The position numbers and the translations under genes were made by a program. A DNA stretch of 64,000 nucleotides, taken from assembly GCA_003151825.1 (NCBI GenBank), contig PLYO01000013.1, forward strand, positions 14,632 to 78,631, given 5' to 3'. Each line of letters opens with the position of its first letter. Within the stretch, counting starts at the first letter, position 1. The notes under the pieces were generated by a model that worked only from the letters and a program-made list of their open reading frames with translations, did not search any database and was not told the DNA's origin. The stretch is from Ignavibacteriota bacterium. Its GTDB lineage: Bacteria; Bacteroidota; Ignavibacteria; Palsa-1295. Positions 55,614-64,000 of the stretch are shown in pieces.

Positions 55614-56004
55614 TTTTACAGCAAGAAAATTAAAGGCTACCCCTGAAACCACATTCCTTACCCGGTTTGTGCCCGAAAAATGATCTAAGATAAAAACAGT
55701 CGGATTTCACTTCTTAACATCCAGAAGTAGAGCCAGCCCCGAGTTTTGTGTGCGGGGGGAGCTTGGAGTTCATGAACTGTGGCGTTTTTGAGCTAATTTC
55801 GCCATTTGCTCAAGTACTATTCATCAAAGAAGCACCTGTTTTCTCAATGAACACCTCTTCTGCACTCGCTCGATTTTCAATGAACAATGCACCACCCCCT
55901 AACTCTTAATTCTTCATTCTTAACTCTTAATTGATATGGGTGCCTATATAAGACTCTACTAATATACGACAATTTTTTGGCTCGTCACGAAAATCGAAAT
56001 TTAT
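55614..56004. other. Spacer with GGTGC units and short tandem repeats
   Basis: On the minus strand TTCATTGAGAAAACAGGTGC (near 55835) and GGTGTTCATTG match the units at 29536-29728. A run of ACTCTTAATTCTTCATTCTT repeats follows at 55897-55932, preceded by ACCACCCCC, the tail of the DUF559 family. No gene. Confidence 0.45.
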
Positions 56005-59000
56005 TTACAACTTCGAAAAAAGCTTTGTCGAAGCCGCTATAATCTGCTCCAACTCATGACGCGACTCCGAACCACTGCCTTGTGTAAATGTCGAGGTAAG
56101 GTAAGTCCAATCCATTAAGGATAGACCGTATATATCTCTCGCGACCAAAACCTCTAACTCGGCGCGTATTGCAATCGGGTCAATGTTCGATTTTATCTTT
56201 ACACCAAGTTCCGAAGCTAAAGCAGAGAATTCTTTCCCTCCGCTCTTCTGAATTAGGAGTTGAAGAGCAAGCAGGCTCAAGCGTGCTTCTATCTTCTTCG
56301 GTATTTTAGGAATGGGTAATTCATACAGGTAAAACATGTTCAAATTCGCCGATACCTTATTCCGGAGATAGTAATTCAGAACGAGTGAATTGAAAAGCGA
56401 GAGAAATACCATCATCTCTTGTTTCGATGATGGTATTTGCTCGATTTTTTGCCGGGAACGCTTATAAGTTACATTTCGCAAATAATTGAGAGAGTTTCCA
56501 AGAACAGTTCCTGGCGTGGCTATGCTCGCAATCAATGTCCGTTGGTCTGTCGAACGGCCAATGGAGCGGTAAACAAGCCGGTAATCCTCATATTCCACCA
56601 CTTTTACTACAGCGGAAGCCTCTTCTTCGTCAATGCCAAATGACCTGGTGACACGGCCAATTTCCTTAGCCATCATGCGTTCGTGTGCGTCAGCTTGCTT
56701 AACCATATAACGAGCTTCCCGCGTCTCGTAACCGGTGTGGAACTGATGAATCATTTTTCCTTCAAGCAATGATAAATACTCTGTTCGTTTCTTTGCAGGA
56801 ATCTCGGTTCGTTTATGGAATAGACCACTATCATTGGTCATATGGAACTCGGCACCCAATTTAAGTCGAAGCTCGGACAGCAAAGGATGATCAGCCCTGA
56901 TTTTCTTGCAGAGGTCAAGATCACTTTCTGACGAGAACTCCATGATGGAGAAGCTTATTGGGCTGAAAAGCCGCACAAGTTCGGGGCGATATTCCAAAAA
57001 TGGTTTGTTGTCAAGCTCTGTCGGGCTGCGCATATAGAATCTGGCGATGAACGGGGCGGAATCCGAATTATCTTTTTGCGCACGGAGGATCGAGAATTTG
57101 AATTGCGGATGGACTTCGGAAAATAATTTCCTTCGAATCGGTATTCCATTCGACTCATCCATATATCCCTTATTGTCGAAAGAACTAATTTCGAGCAGCC
57201 GGTTTTCCTCGATAAGCAATTTTCGAAGAGGCTCCGAACCAGCATCCGTTTGAAATCCAGACTGCACCAGGATGGAGAGAATTCCTGCCTTTTTCAACAG
57301 TCCGAGATCACGCTCAATAAACAGCTTATAGAAATTGGGGTCACCCGCGCCCTGATGAGTGTAAAGGCTTCCAAGATAATCATTGTAACGACTATAAAAA
57401 CGCTTGTACGCATCCCATCCTTCTTTGAAGGAAGTATTTGCCCGAAGTTCTTCCTCGAACCATGCATCGAAATCGAGCACATCGAACTCGAACTTACCTT
57501 TGGATGCAAACTCCTTCTTAACAGGCTTGACCGCTTCCCACGGTGGATTACTAATTATCCCATTGAAGCCTTGTTCCGTCTCTGAAAGCGGTTGCCCGTT
57601 CTCATCGAAGTAGGCGAAGAAAAATTCCAATACAACGAAAGCGGGCCGCTCAATATCCGGTAACTCTTGCAGAAGCCGTGCGCGAAGCTTCTGTTTAATG
57701 GCCAAAGCTTCTTCGAGCACTTCGGGCTTAAAGGGATCCTGAATATATTGATTTCGAATGCCATGCAACCGTACAACTTCCTCTCGGAACTCAGAATGCA
57801 GCACTTTAATTTGACGCTCGATGGGAAGATCGGCAAGGCTATCTCCGGAAATAAAGTTAAGCTCAAGATCGGGAAGAATATGATCGATCTGCGCCTTTCG
57901 GAACCTTCGGTAATTGTAAATCCGGGGACGCAGCTTAATCGCTTCCTTCCAGGTATTGGTTTTTGCGGTATCTAATGCACGTTCATCGAGATCGATTGCG
58001 TGGATATGCCGCAAGATCATTTGCCCAATGAGCGTCAATCTATTGTTTGTCCCGAGTTTATGATCGTCGCGAAATCTTGCGGTGTCTCCATAAACCCTGG
58101 GCTGCTCGGCAATCGAACCCGTTTCTACACTCTGAACCCATTCCGTCGCTAAGGTGATACGCTGATATTGCGCGTCAATTTCACGCAGTACCTTGATAAG
58201 AAAACTTCCGCTGCCGCTGGTTGGATCGAGCACCCGCAGAGAAAAAAGCTGATCCATGAGCGCATCGGCTCGTGCAAAATCTGGTTTATTCTTATCGATA
58301 GTAGTCAAAATCTGATCTACGAGTGGACGAAAGAGATCGTCCACAAGTTTGTGCGCCATATAAACGGTTAAAGGACGCGGGGTATAATAGACACCACTAT
58401 CCTTGCGATGCTCCGCAATAAACGTCTCATAAGCTTTACCGAAAACGTCCTCATCGATCTGGCGATACGTGTAGTGCGTTAGACCATGTGCGAACTCCTT
58501 AGCCCAGCGGCCCGTGCCGAGCATTGCTTCAAAAATATCTCGGAACTTAGCAACGTTTTCTTTGTCCTTATCAACATAATCCCAGAATTTGAGCTTGAAT
58601 AATTCGGTATCATAATAAACTTTAAAGAACTCTTCAACTTCATCGAAGAATCGTTCTACAAAGCGAAGCAAATCTCGCTCTTCCCATCGGTCCTTGTAAA
58701 GTTCGTAGGTGTCTGTTAGATACTGGAAATCGATGAGTCCATAATCTTCGAGGGTTTTTATAAAGATAACTTTATTAAGCAATAGAACGATGAGTTCACT
58801 TTTCGTTCTTCCTTCCGGTGGGCGCATCTTAATGGCTTGAAACTCGCCGTGCCATTTTTTGAGATCATCGAAAAAATGCTGGTCGAGATCGGGACGAAAG
58901 GATTGATCCTCGATGCGCCGAATGGCATCCCAAATATTTTCAGCTTCCTTAAAACGGAGCAGAAGCGATGCAAGTGATTCCTCGTGAAAGGGTTTGAACT

Positions 59001-59472
59001 CACCGAGCGCATCACGATTAAAAAGATATGCCGATCTCAAATCACTTAATAAGACGTAGTCATTTTTCCTGAGATATTTGGTAACCTGTTTTTCATGTTG
59101 ACTCCACTTGATTGGATCGGCCCACAGCGCCCCCTCCTCCTTATCGAGCAAAAAGAGAGGCTTTAGCTCGATAAGAACCGGATTGGAGTGCTCTTCTTGA
59201 AGCGAATAATCGACGAAACCTACACCAATATTAGCTTCCGGTACAGCCGTTTTATGAAGAACGTCTTCGAGCAGCCGGTTAAAAAGATTATGTACCTGGG
59301 TTTCCGGCTTTCCTGATGCGCGTAAATCATTAACGAACCGTTCGATAGGCTCGTAGTGCGATTCGAATGCCGGCATGTCGAGGCCGGGAAGCGGAATCGT
59401 TTTTAGTTTAACGAGTCTTTCCAGCTCGTTAAGAATTTCGTCGGCTGTGAGTCGTTGGCGCGTTTTTGACAT
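56005..59472 (-). CDS. Type IIG restriction-modification enzyme
   Basis: 1155 residues from the ATG at 59472 (MSKTRQRLTADEILNELE). The nuclease domain lies in the first 180: VGFVDYSLQEEHSNPVLIELKP with D and ELK as the PD-(D/E)XK set. The N6-adenine methylase has DPTSGSGSFLIKVLREID (motif I) and GIISNPPWEAVKP (motif IV NPPW). The last third has the target-recognition look (LRLKLGAEFHMTNDSGLF...QFHTGYETREARYM, ending FYLYELPIPKIPKKIEARL). One chain with R, M and S is a type IIG (Eco57I-like) system against foreign DNA. A frame open to 59523 is not needed. Confidence 0.9.
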   Translation of the reverse strand: MSKTRQRLTADEILNELERLVKLKTIPLPGLDMPAFESHYEPIERFVNDLRASGKPETQVHNLFNRLLEDVLHKTAVPEANIGVGFVDYSLQEEHSNPVLIELKPLFLLDKEEGALWADPIKWSQHEKQVTKYLRKNDYVLLSDLRSAYLFNRDALGEFKPFHEESLASLLLRFKEAENIWDAIRRIEDQSFRPDLDQHFFDDLKKWHGEFQAIKMRPPEGRTKSELIVLLLNKVIFIKTLEDYGLIDFQYLTDTYELYKDRWEERDLLRFVERFFDEVEEFFKVYYDTELFKLKFWDYVDKDKENVAKFRDIFEAMLGTGRWAKEFAHGLTHYTYRQIDEDVFGKAYETFIAEHRKDSGVYYTPRPLTVYMAHKLVDDLFRPLVDQILTTIDKNKPDFARADALMDQLFSLRVLDPTSGSGSFLIKVLREIDAQYQRITLATEWVQSVETGSIAEQPRVYGDTARFRDDHKLGTNNRLTLIGQMILRHIHAIDLDERALDTAKTNTWKEAIKLRPRIYNYRRFRKAQIDHILPDLELNFISGDSLADLPIERQIKVLHSEFREEVVRLHGIRNQYIQDPFKPEVLEEALAIKQKLRARLLQELPDIERPAFVVLEFFFAYFDENGQPLSETEQGFNGIISNPPWEAVKPVKKEFASKGKFEFDVLDFDAWFEEELRANTSFKEGWDAYKRFYSRYNDYLGSLYTHQGAGDPNFYKLFIERDLGLLKKAGILSILVQSGFQTDAGSEPLRKLLIEENRLLEISSFDNKGYMDESNGIPIRRKLFSEVHPQFKFSILRAQKDNSDSAPFIARFYMRSPTELDNKPFLEYRPELVRLFSPISFSIMEFSSESDLDLCKKIRADHPLLSELRLKLGAEFHMTNDSGLFHKRTEIPAKKRTEYLSLLEGKMIHQFHTGYETREARYMVKQADAHERMMAKEIGRVTRSFGIDEEEASAVVKVVEYEDYRLVYRSIGRSTDQRTLIASIATPGTVLGNSLNYLRNVTYKRSRQKIEQIPSSKQEMMVFLSLFNSLVLNYYLRNKVSANLNMFYLYELPIPKIPKKIEARLSLLALQLLIQKSGGKEFSALASELGVKIKSNIDPIAIRAELEVLVARDIYGLSLMDWTYLTSTFTQGSGSESRHELEQIIAASTKLFSKL

Positions 59473-59624
59473 TTGGAAAGTTGCGGAGTTACTTCTAACC
59501 ATTGTAACACTAAGTATTATCAAACTACGCCCTAACCCAAATTATAGGATCGACCATAACCCGGTTGCATACCCGGAATTACTCCCCTTCCCCCGCATGT
59601 TAACCTTTTTTAGATTTGCCATTC

Positions 59625-61607
59625 CGAATGCCTAGGCTGCACCTTTTTTCATTCCCGCGTTTGGCGAAAACTTTTTGCCTCATCGTCTGCGGGCTTCTGC
59701 TTCTTCATCCGCTCGAACTCGAAGCGGCTACCTGCACGACCGTCCAAAGCGGCGCGTGGAGCGTGCCGTCCGTGTGGGTGAGCGGCATCGTTCCGCAAGT
59801 CGGCGACACCGCCGTTATTGCCGCCGGCGATTCCGTGTGGCTCGATGAATCGACTCCGGCTTTGGGCATGCTCATCGTGAATGGTTCGCTTGCCTTCATC
59901 TCCGACACGCTGTATCTGAAAGCCGATTCGATTGCATTCGATACGCTCGTAACGGTCACGGGTACGGTCGATGCGGGCAGCGGATGGTTTGCCGATTCCA
60001 CTCGGCCCATTGTCCATCTCGATTCGGGTTCCCTGTTTCGGACGAGCGCAGTTTTTCAATACATTTCGCCCAGCATTTTCGATTCGAGCGCCAGCCCGTT
60101 TTTCGTGCTCGATTCGGCGAGCACGTTCGAATATTATTCCACGGAAAACGATCTCATCGATGTCTCGTATCTTTTGAATAATATCATTGGTCACGCCTAT
60201 CGAAATCTGACGCTGACGGGCTGCGTCGCATCGTTTCTCGCTAATTCGCTCGTCGTTAGGGGAACTTTGCATATCAACTTAGGCGCAAGTACCACCACTT
60301 CCTACACGCCGCAAACCATCACGCTGAATGGTGACGTCATCAATGATAATCAGGGCGAATCCGGTGCGCCGGGTGCGGGACTTCGCGGCTGCGGGATGCT
60401 TTCGCTCGGTCAGGATACCTGGATTTTCGATGCAACGCCAAAAAATCCCGGAACGAAAGACACCTGCCATTGGAGCGGCCCATCGCAGCTTGGAACTGTT
60501 ATTGTTGCGCCGAACACCGTGCTCGCCATTCGCTTTATAGACAATACGCATTGCGATTCGCTCGATATTCTTACGGGTCTCGTCGAAGAAGCGAAGCCAT
60601 GTGGCGGGCATCTCATCGGTCGGGCCTATTCCGAAATTTCCGCTACGCTCGATTCCATCAATCCCGTCGATAGCTTTTACGGCTTCGGACTTACCATTAC
60701 GAGCGGAACGAATCCCTATCTCGGCCTCACTAAAGTTGTAAGAACGAGCGGGTATTTGCCGCCGGGTGCAAATGCTGCTAACGATCCAATGCTTCGATAT
60801 TATCGTATCACGACAAGCGCGGGGCCGCAAACGGGAACTCCGGACGTGATGACGATGCAAGTCCATTGCGACGAATTGAATGGTGCTAATCTTTCGCAAA
60901 TCCATTTTTGGCGCTCGCCAGACCGTGGAAATACGTGGGCCTTTAGCGGAATCACAAGCTACAATGCCGCAAGCGATATTTTTACATGGGATACGACCGT
61001 CCTCGGCTGGCCGAACGATTCGGGCAGCTTTTTGTGGATGCTCTCCGATGGTTATACCGATACCCCGCTGCCTGTCACGCTTCAAAGTTTCACGGCTGAA
61101 CGAGCGGGAACGAACGTTCAACTAGCGTGGCAGACAAGTTCCGAAAACAACATCGTAGGTTACGAGCTTGACCGCGATTCCGAATTCATCGCCAGTTATT
61201 CGGGGGACGATTCGCTCCGCTCCCGCTCGCCCGATGGCGCAATCTATTATTATACGGACGCGGATGCGCCTGCCGGAATCCCTCGCTACGATCTCTATGA
61301 AGTTACTGACGATGGCGCGTGGGAGTGGCTGGCATCGCAAACGGCGCTCGCCAGCAATTCCTCAGCGCCAGCGGGCTTTGAGAACGTTTGGTATGCCAGT
61401 GGGACGCTCCTAATTTCCCTCGCGGAACCGGCGAACGTGTCAGTTTCCATCACGGACGCCATTGGCCGAATAGTTTTCGAAAATACGAGCAATGCCGGTC
61501 CGCTGGAATTGGCTGTGCCGATCGATCTTATGCCTGGCGTCTATTTCGCTACGGTCGGAGACGCAGGAAATACGGTACGCATGAAATTCGTCCAGGCCGA
61601 CAGGTAA
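59625..61607 (+). CDS. Secreted beta-helix type protein with T9SS sorting domain
   Basis: 660 residues from ATG 59625; signal peptide ending LLLLHPLELEA. The opening TCTTVQSGAWSVPSVWVSGI and PQVGDTAVIAAGDSVWLDES is the W-x-x-x-x-W...P-x-x-x-D-x-V-x-I pattern that starts many secreted beta-helix proteins. Long runs of LVVRGTLHIN and DVINDNQGE type strands follow. Then ESFTAERAGTNVQLAWQTSSENN and a T9SS type A tail (VSVSITDAIGRIVFEN...LMPGVYFATV). Probably a surface or adhesive protein. Function not assigned. An in-frame ATG at 59616 is an alternative. Confidence 0.78.
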   Translation, partial: RMPRLHLFSFPRLAKTFCLIVCGLLLLHPLELEAATCTTVQSGAWSVPSVWVSGIVPQVGDTAVIAAGDSVWLDESTPALGMLIVNGSLAFISDTLYLKADSIAFDTLVTVTGTVDAGSGWFADSTRPIVHLDSGSLFRTSAVFQYISPSIFDSSASPFFVLDSASTFEYYSTENDLIDVSYLLNNIIGHAYRNLTLTGCVASFLANSLVVRGTLHINLGASTTTSYTPQTITLNGDVINDNQGESGAPGAGLRGCGMLSLGQDTWIFDATPKNPGTKDTCHWSGPSQLGTVIVAPNTVLAIRFIDNTHCDSLDILTGLVEEAKPCGGHLIGRAYSEISATLDSINPVDSFYGFGLTITSGTNPYLGLTKVVRTSGYLPPGANAANDPMLRYYRITTSAGPQTGTPDVMTMQVHCDELNGANLSQIHFWRSPDRGNTWAFSGITSYNAASDIFTWDTTVLGWPNDSGSFLWMLSDGYTDTPLPVTLQSFTAERAGTNVQLAWQTSSENNIVGYELDRDSEFIASYSGDDSLRSRSPDGAIYYYTDADAPAGIPRYDLYEVTDDGAWEWLASQTALASNSSAPAGFENVWYASGTLLISLAEPANVSVSITDAIGRIVFENTSNAGPLELAVPIDLMPGVYFATVGDAGNTVRMKFVQADR

Positions 61608-61814
61608 TTAGGCGGCCTGCTTAAGCTCGCTCGAATCGAAATCGGCATTGGCGATGCGGCGAACGTTTCGGAGTTCAAGTTCGAGCAGGTTGCACTGCTC
61701 GTCATACGCCGCCACCAGCCCGGGAGCGATTTCTGCCCCGTCCTCGAACGCTCCATCACCAAGATGGATCGTTAGGATGTCAACGTCGTGATCGTAAGAA
61801 TATACTGCATTCAT
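61608..61814 (-). CDS. DUF2283-family protein
   Basis: 68 residues. MNAVYSYDHDVDILTIHLGDG, EDGAEIAPGLVAAYDEQCNL and LELELRNVRRI are the full DUF2283 pattern (YDxxxDxLyI...E.APGvv.dyDe.G.lvgiEi). Such genes often pair with a small DUF4258 partner, absent here. Function unknown. Its stop touches that of the T9SS gene. Confidence 0.85.
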   Translation of the reverse strand: MNAVYSYDHDVDILTIHLGDGAFEDGAEIAPGLVAAYDEQCNLLELELRNVRRIANADFDSSELKQAA

Positions 61815-61848
61815 GGTAAATATCTCCGGAATCGTTAGGCGTTTAACA

Positions 61849-61927
61849 TGTCATTCCCGCGAAAGCGGGAATCCAGAGATTTAATGCAAAGGATGGGGTC
61901 TGGATTCCCGCTTTCGCGGGAATGACA
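61849..61927. repeat. REPIN-like pair with TGTCATTCCCGCGAAAGC ends
   Basis: 79 bases; ends are TGTCATTCCCGCGAAAGC and its inverse, each arm containing the CCCGCGAAAGCGGG hairpin, with CCAGA/TCTGG continuing inward. A repeat type widespread in environmental genomes. It lies in the 224-base gap before 62039. Confidence 0.85.
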
Positions 61928-62038
61928 ACCAGCGGCAGCGAGTTCATATTCCCGTGAACTTTCCCCCGTCCGGCTGGGTTTGACCTGTAAGTTTAGATTT
62001 CAGCTGCTTGCCAGCCCCAAAAGTTTAGTTTTTTGTCG

Positions 62039-63715
62039 ATGCCACGCACGCATCTTTTTCCAGTCTTTTTCGCGATCTTAGCCATCGCGGGATCGTCGTT
62101 GCCGATGATTTCCCCTGCGCGCGCCCAGCTTATGTATAACAATGGCGCGACGATCGTCACGAAGCCGAATTCCTCCGTGCAGGTCAACGGCGCGTACCAG
62201 AATCAAACCGGCTCCATCGACGATTCCGGCACCGTCACCATCACGACGGATTTTACCAATGCCACGCTCGCCACGGCCGGAGGGTCCGGCCTGTATAACA
62301 TCGGGGGCAACTTCACGAACAATGGAACGTGGGTAGATAAAACGGGAACCGTCAATCTCGATGGTACTTCGAATCAGAACGTCGGTGGCACGACGATCAC
62401 GACGTTTTACGATCTTCAATTTACCAACGGCGGCTCGAAAACGCTGACGCAGCAGGAGATTGTCGATAGCAATTGCTATTTCAATAATGGCATTTGCTAC
62501 ACCACCGCGACGGACGTTCTGCATTTCGATGTAAACGGCAATTGGGTGAACATCTCCGGGATGCCGACGTCATCCTGCGCAAGCTACGTCGATGGCCCGT
62601 GCGAGAAGGATATGAATTCGACGAATTTCTTTCAGTTCCCAGTCGGTAAAGCGGGGCGCGCCAATACGTGCGGCATCACGCCACAAAGTTCTGCTGCAAC
62701 GACCTATCTCACGCAGTATTTCGATTATTCCTACACCAATACCACAAGCATTCAATCGCCGCTCGTCACGGTCAGCAAGGTTCAATATTGGTTCGGCAAT
62801 ATCGTGAGCGGCAGCGCAAACGCGATCATGCGGCTCTACTGGATTCCGGGCGATTATACGAGCGCGTCCTATATGGCGACGATTTCCAACCTTGTTGTTG
62901 GCCGGTGGGACACGCTCGCGCCGAATCCTCCGGGGCCCCAGCCGGCGTGGCTTACGGCGGGGGTGAGCGCGGTGCAGGCCGGTGCGACATATCAATCCGG
63001 CTGGATCGCTTCCGCCGTTGTAACGTCAGCACAGTATGGTACATCGACGATCAACCGGCCATTTACTCTCGCCTCCCTCACGTCGGACAATTCCCTGCCG
63101 GTTGAAATGGGGCTGTTTACTGCGCGGCAGGTGGAGAACAATGTCGTGCTCGATTGGCAAACATATAGCGAAATTGAATCGCTGGGCTTTGAACTCGATC
63201 GAAGCCGGGCTGGAAACAGCGGGAGTCAGGCTGGAAGCACTGGCCCACGCGTCCTTGGAAGTTATGTGAACGATACTGCGCTCATGGCCAAAAGCCCAAC
63301 GGGTGCCTATTACCAAACGATTGACAATGACAGCCTCACGACAGGAACTTATACTTACGATCTGTATCAAATCGACAAAAACGGCGCTCGCACGCTCGCG
63401 GGAACGCAGACCGTTGATTTTAGTGAGATTGCCATTCCTAATGCGCTCGAGGTTTCGATCTATCCGAATCCCGCTGCGTCAAAGGCGAATGTGAATTTCG
63501 ATCTTCCGATGGATGCCGCATCGCCCACGATGCATGTCACCTTCAGCTTATTCGATGTAACAGGCCGTCTTGTGGCGCAGATAGACGAAGGCGACGCAGC
63601 GGCCGGGCCGCATCTCGCTTCGATCGACCTTTCGACGCTTACTGCGGGAACGTATAATCTTATCGTTGATGCCGATGCGAACCGAATCATGAGAAGGCTG
63701 CTGGTAATTAAGTAA
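62039..63715 (+). CDS. Secreted protein with T9SS sorting domain
   Basis: 558 residues from ATG 62039 (an in-frame TTG lies at 62033); signal peptide MPRTHLFPVFFAILAIAGSS then LPMISPARAQ. Repeated beta strands YNNGATIVTKPNSSVQVNGA, GTVTITTDFTNATLAT and NFTNNGTWVDKTGTVNLDG are the usual start of T9SS choice-of-anchor or G8-like surface proteins. The FFQFPVGKAGR stretch is seen in such proteins. Near the end, VEMGLFTARQVENNVVLDWQ and a T9SS tail (VSIYPNPAASKANV...LTAGTYNLIVDADANR). It likely sits on the cell surface. Function not assigned. Confidence 0.8.
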   Translation: MPRTHLFPVFFAILAIAGSSLPMISPARAQLMYNNGATIVTKPNSSVQVNGAYQNQTGSIDDSGTVTITTDFTNATLATAGGSGLYNIGGNFTNNGTWVDKTGTVNLDGTSNQNVGGTTITTFYDLQFTNGGSKTLTQQEIVDSNCYFNNGICYTTATDVLHFDVNGNWVNISGMPTSSCASYVDGPCEKDMNSTNFFQFPVGKAGRANTCGITPQSSAATTYLTQYFDYSYTNTTSIQSPLVTVSKVQYWFGNIVSGSANAIMRLYWIPGDYTSASYMATISNLVVGRWDTLAPNPPGPQPAWLTAGVSAVQAGATYQSGWIASAVVTSAQYGTSTINRPFTLASLTSDNSLPVEMGLFTARQVENNVVLDWQTYSEIESLGFELDRSRAGNSGSQAGSTGPRVLGSYVNDTALMAKSPTGAYYQTIDNDSLTTGTYTYDLYQIDKNGARTLAGTQTVDFSEIAIPNALEVSIYPNPAASKANVNFDLPMDAASPTMHVTFSLFDVTGRLVAQIDEGDAAAGPHLASIDLSTLTAGTYNLIVDADANRIMRRLLVIK

Positions 63716-63744
63716 GAATGATACAAATTACGAATTACGAAAGC

Positions 63745-64000
63745 ATGATCGATCATGCGCGAATTACGAACGATCGCTCTTCTAAGAACAGCGAACGTCT
63801 CCCGTTGGCCAAATTCGTCATTCGTCATTTGTCATTTGTCATTCTCCTCCTTTTACCCCTTACTTCTTACTTCTTACCTCGAGCGTATGCCCAAAGCGTC
63901 GGCATCAGCATTGCGGTCCCGGATAATTCCGCGCTGCTCCAGCTTCAGACTACTGCGCAGGGACTGCTTCTGCCACGCTTAACGAACGCGCAGATGCTTG
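63745..64000 (+). CDS. Secreted protein, 5' part only, with repeat-derived signal peptide
   Basis: Open from ATG 63745 to the window end. Lead reads MIDHARITNDRSSKNSERLP then LAKFVIRHLSFVILLLLPLT and SYFLPRAYAQ, after which SVGISIAVPDNSALLQLQTT and AQGLLLPRLTNAQML begin the mature protein, a start typical of tail-fibre-like secreted proteins of this group. FVIRHLSFVIL comes from ATTCGTCATTTGTC repeats and LTSYFLP from ACTTCTT repeats. A shorter start at an in-frame TTG near 63804 is possible. Confidence 0.6.
   Translation, partial: MIDHARITNDRSSKNSERLPLAKFVIRHLSFVILLLLPLTSYFLPRAYAQSVGISIAVPDNSALLQLQTTAQGLLLPRLTNAQML

Overview
The window is bacterial and densely coding. From about 5.2 kb to the end it looks like one genome of the Bacteroidota/Chlorobiota superphylum, most like Candidatus Kapabacteria/Ignavibacteria-type lineages. 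Several secreted proteins end in type IX secretion (T9SS) sorting domains, promoters carry a Bacteroidota-like TAnnTTTG box, and many small outer-membrane barrels end in an aromatic residue. The first 5 kb (gyrB, dnaN, dnaA and DnaA boxes, all on the minus strand) reads instead like an acidobacterial replication-origin cluster. It is either transferred DNA or an assembly chimera, with the join between about 5030 and 5237.

Layout: 1-5236 origin cluster; 5237-8430 tRNA-Gly, SpoIIE phosphatase, tRNA-Arg, tRNA-His, gltX; 8556-12878 a frameshifted GH172-type T9SS protein, a relic of a second gltX 3' end, and a TIGR03118 lipoprotein; 12980-21252 OmpA with calcium-binding repeats, S41 protease, transketolase, SulP transporter, QueG; 21301-24367 two T9SS proteins; 24513-27631 Rieske ferredoxin and nuoDCBA; 27933-34739 cyclophilin, lipoproteins, a one-polypeptide restriction-modification (RM) enzyme beside the stump of a T9SS gene, MFS exporter; 34741-37339 a four-gene operon (PlsC, lipoprotein, ZIP, secreted protein); 37355-38009 a RAYT transposase between two perfect palindromes; 38032-42951 aldehyde dehydrogenase, acyl-CoA dehydrogenase, three envelope proteins; 42970-45039 lemA and a TPM-domain gene split by a palindrome-bounded DUF559 endonuclease; 45088-47056 a small island (DUF2971, HNH-recombinase, RHH antitoxin-like); 47094-51958 secreted protein, UDP-xylose synthase, Fic protein, UDP-glucose dehydrogenase; 52532-59472 yidC, a His-rich membrane protein, a type IIG RM enzyme; 59625-64000 T9SS or secreted proteins and a DUF2283 gene.

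The most interesting theme is repeats that have entered genes. One family is a GC-rich hairpin followed by a GGGGGTGGT tail. It bounds the DUF559 endonuclease gene as inverted repeats, and shorter copies sit in frame inside transketolase (twice) and UDP-xylose synthase (as an inverted pair). This suggests a DUF559-driven counterpart of the REP/RAYT system, and a classical RAYT with its own palindromes lies only 6 kb away. A second theme is tandem 6-8 bp repeats that form intergenic hairpins and supply the signal peptides of two secreted proteins and the ends of NuoA and probably of NuoB and QueG. A third is insertion at gene 3' ends leaving a second copy of the end behind (gltX, TPM gene).
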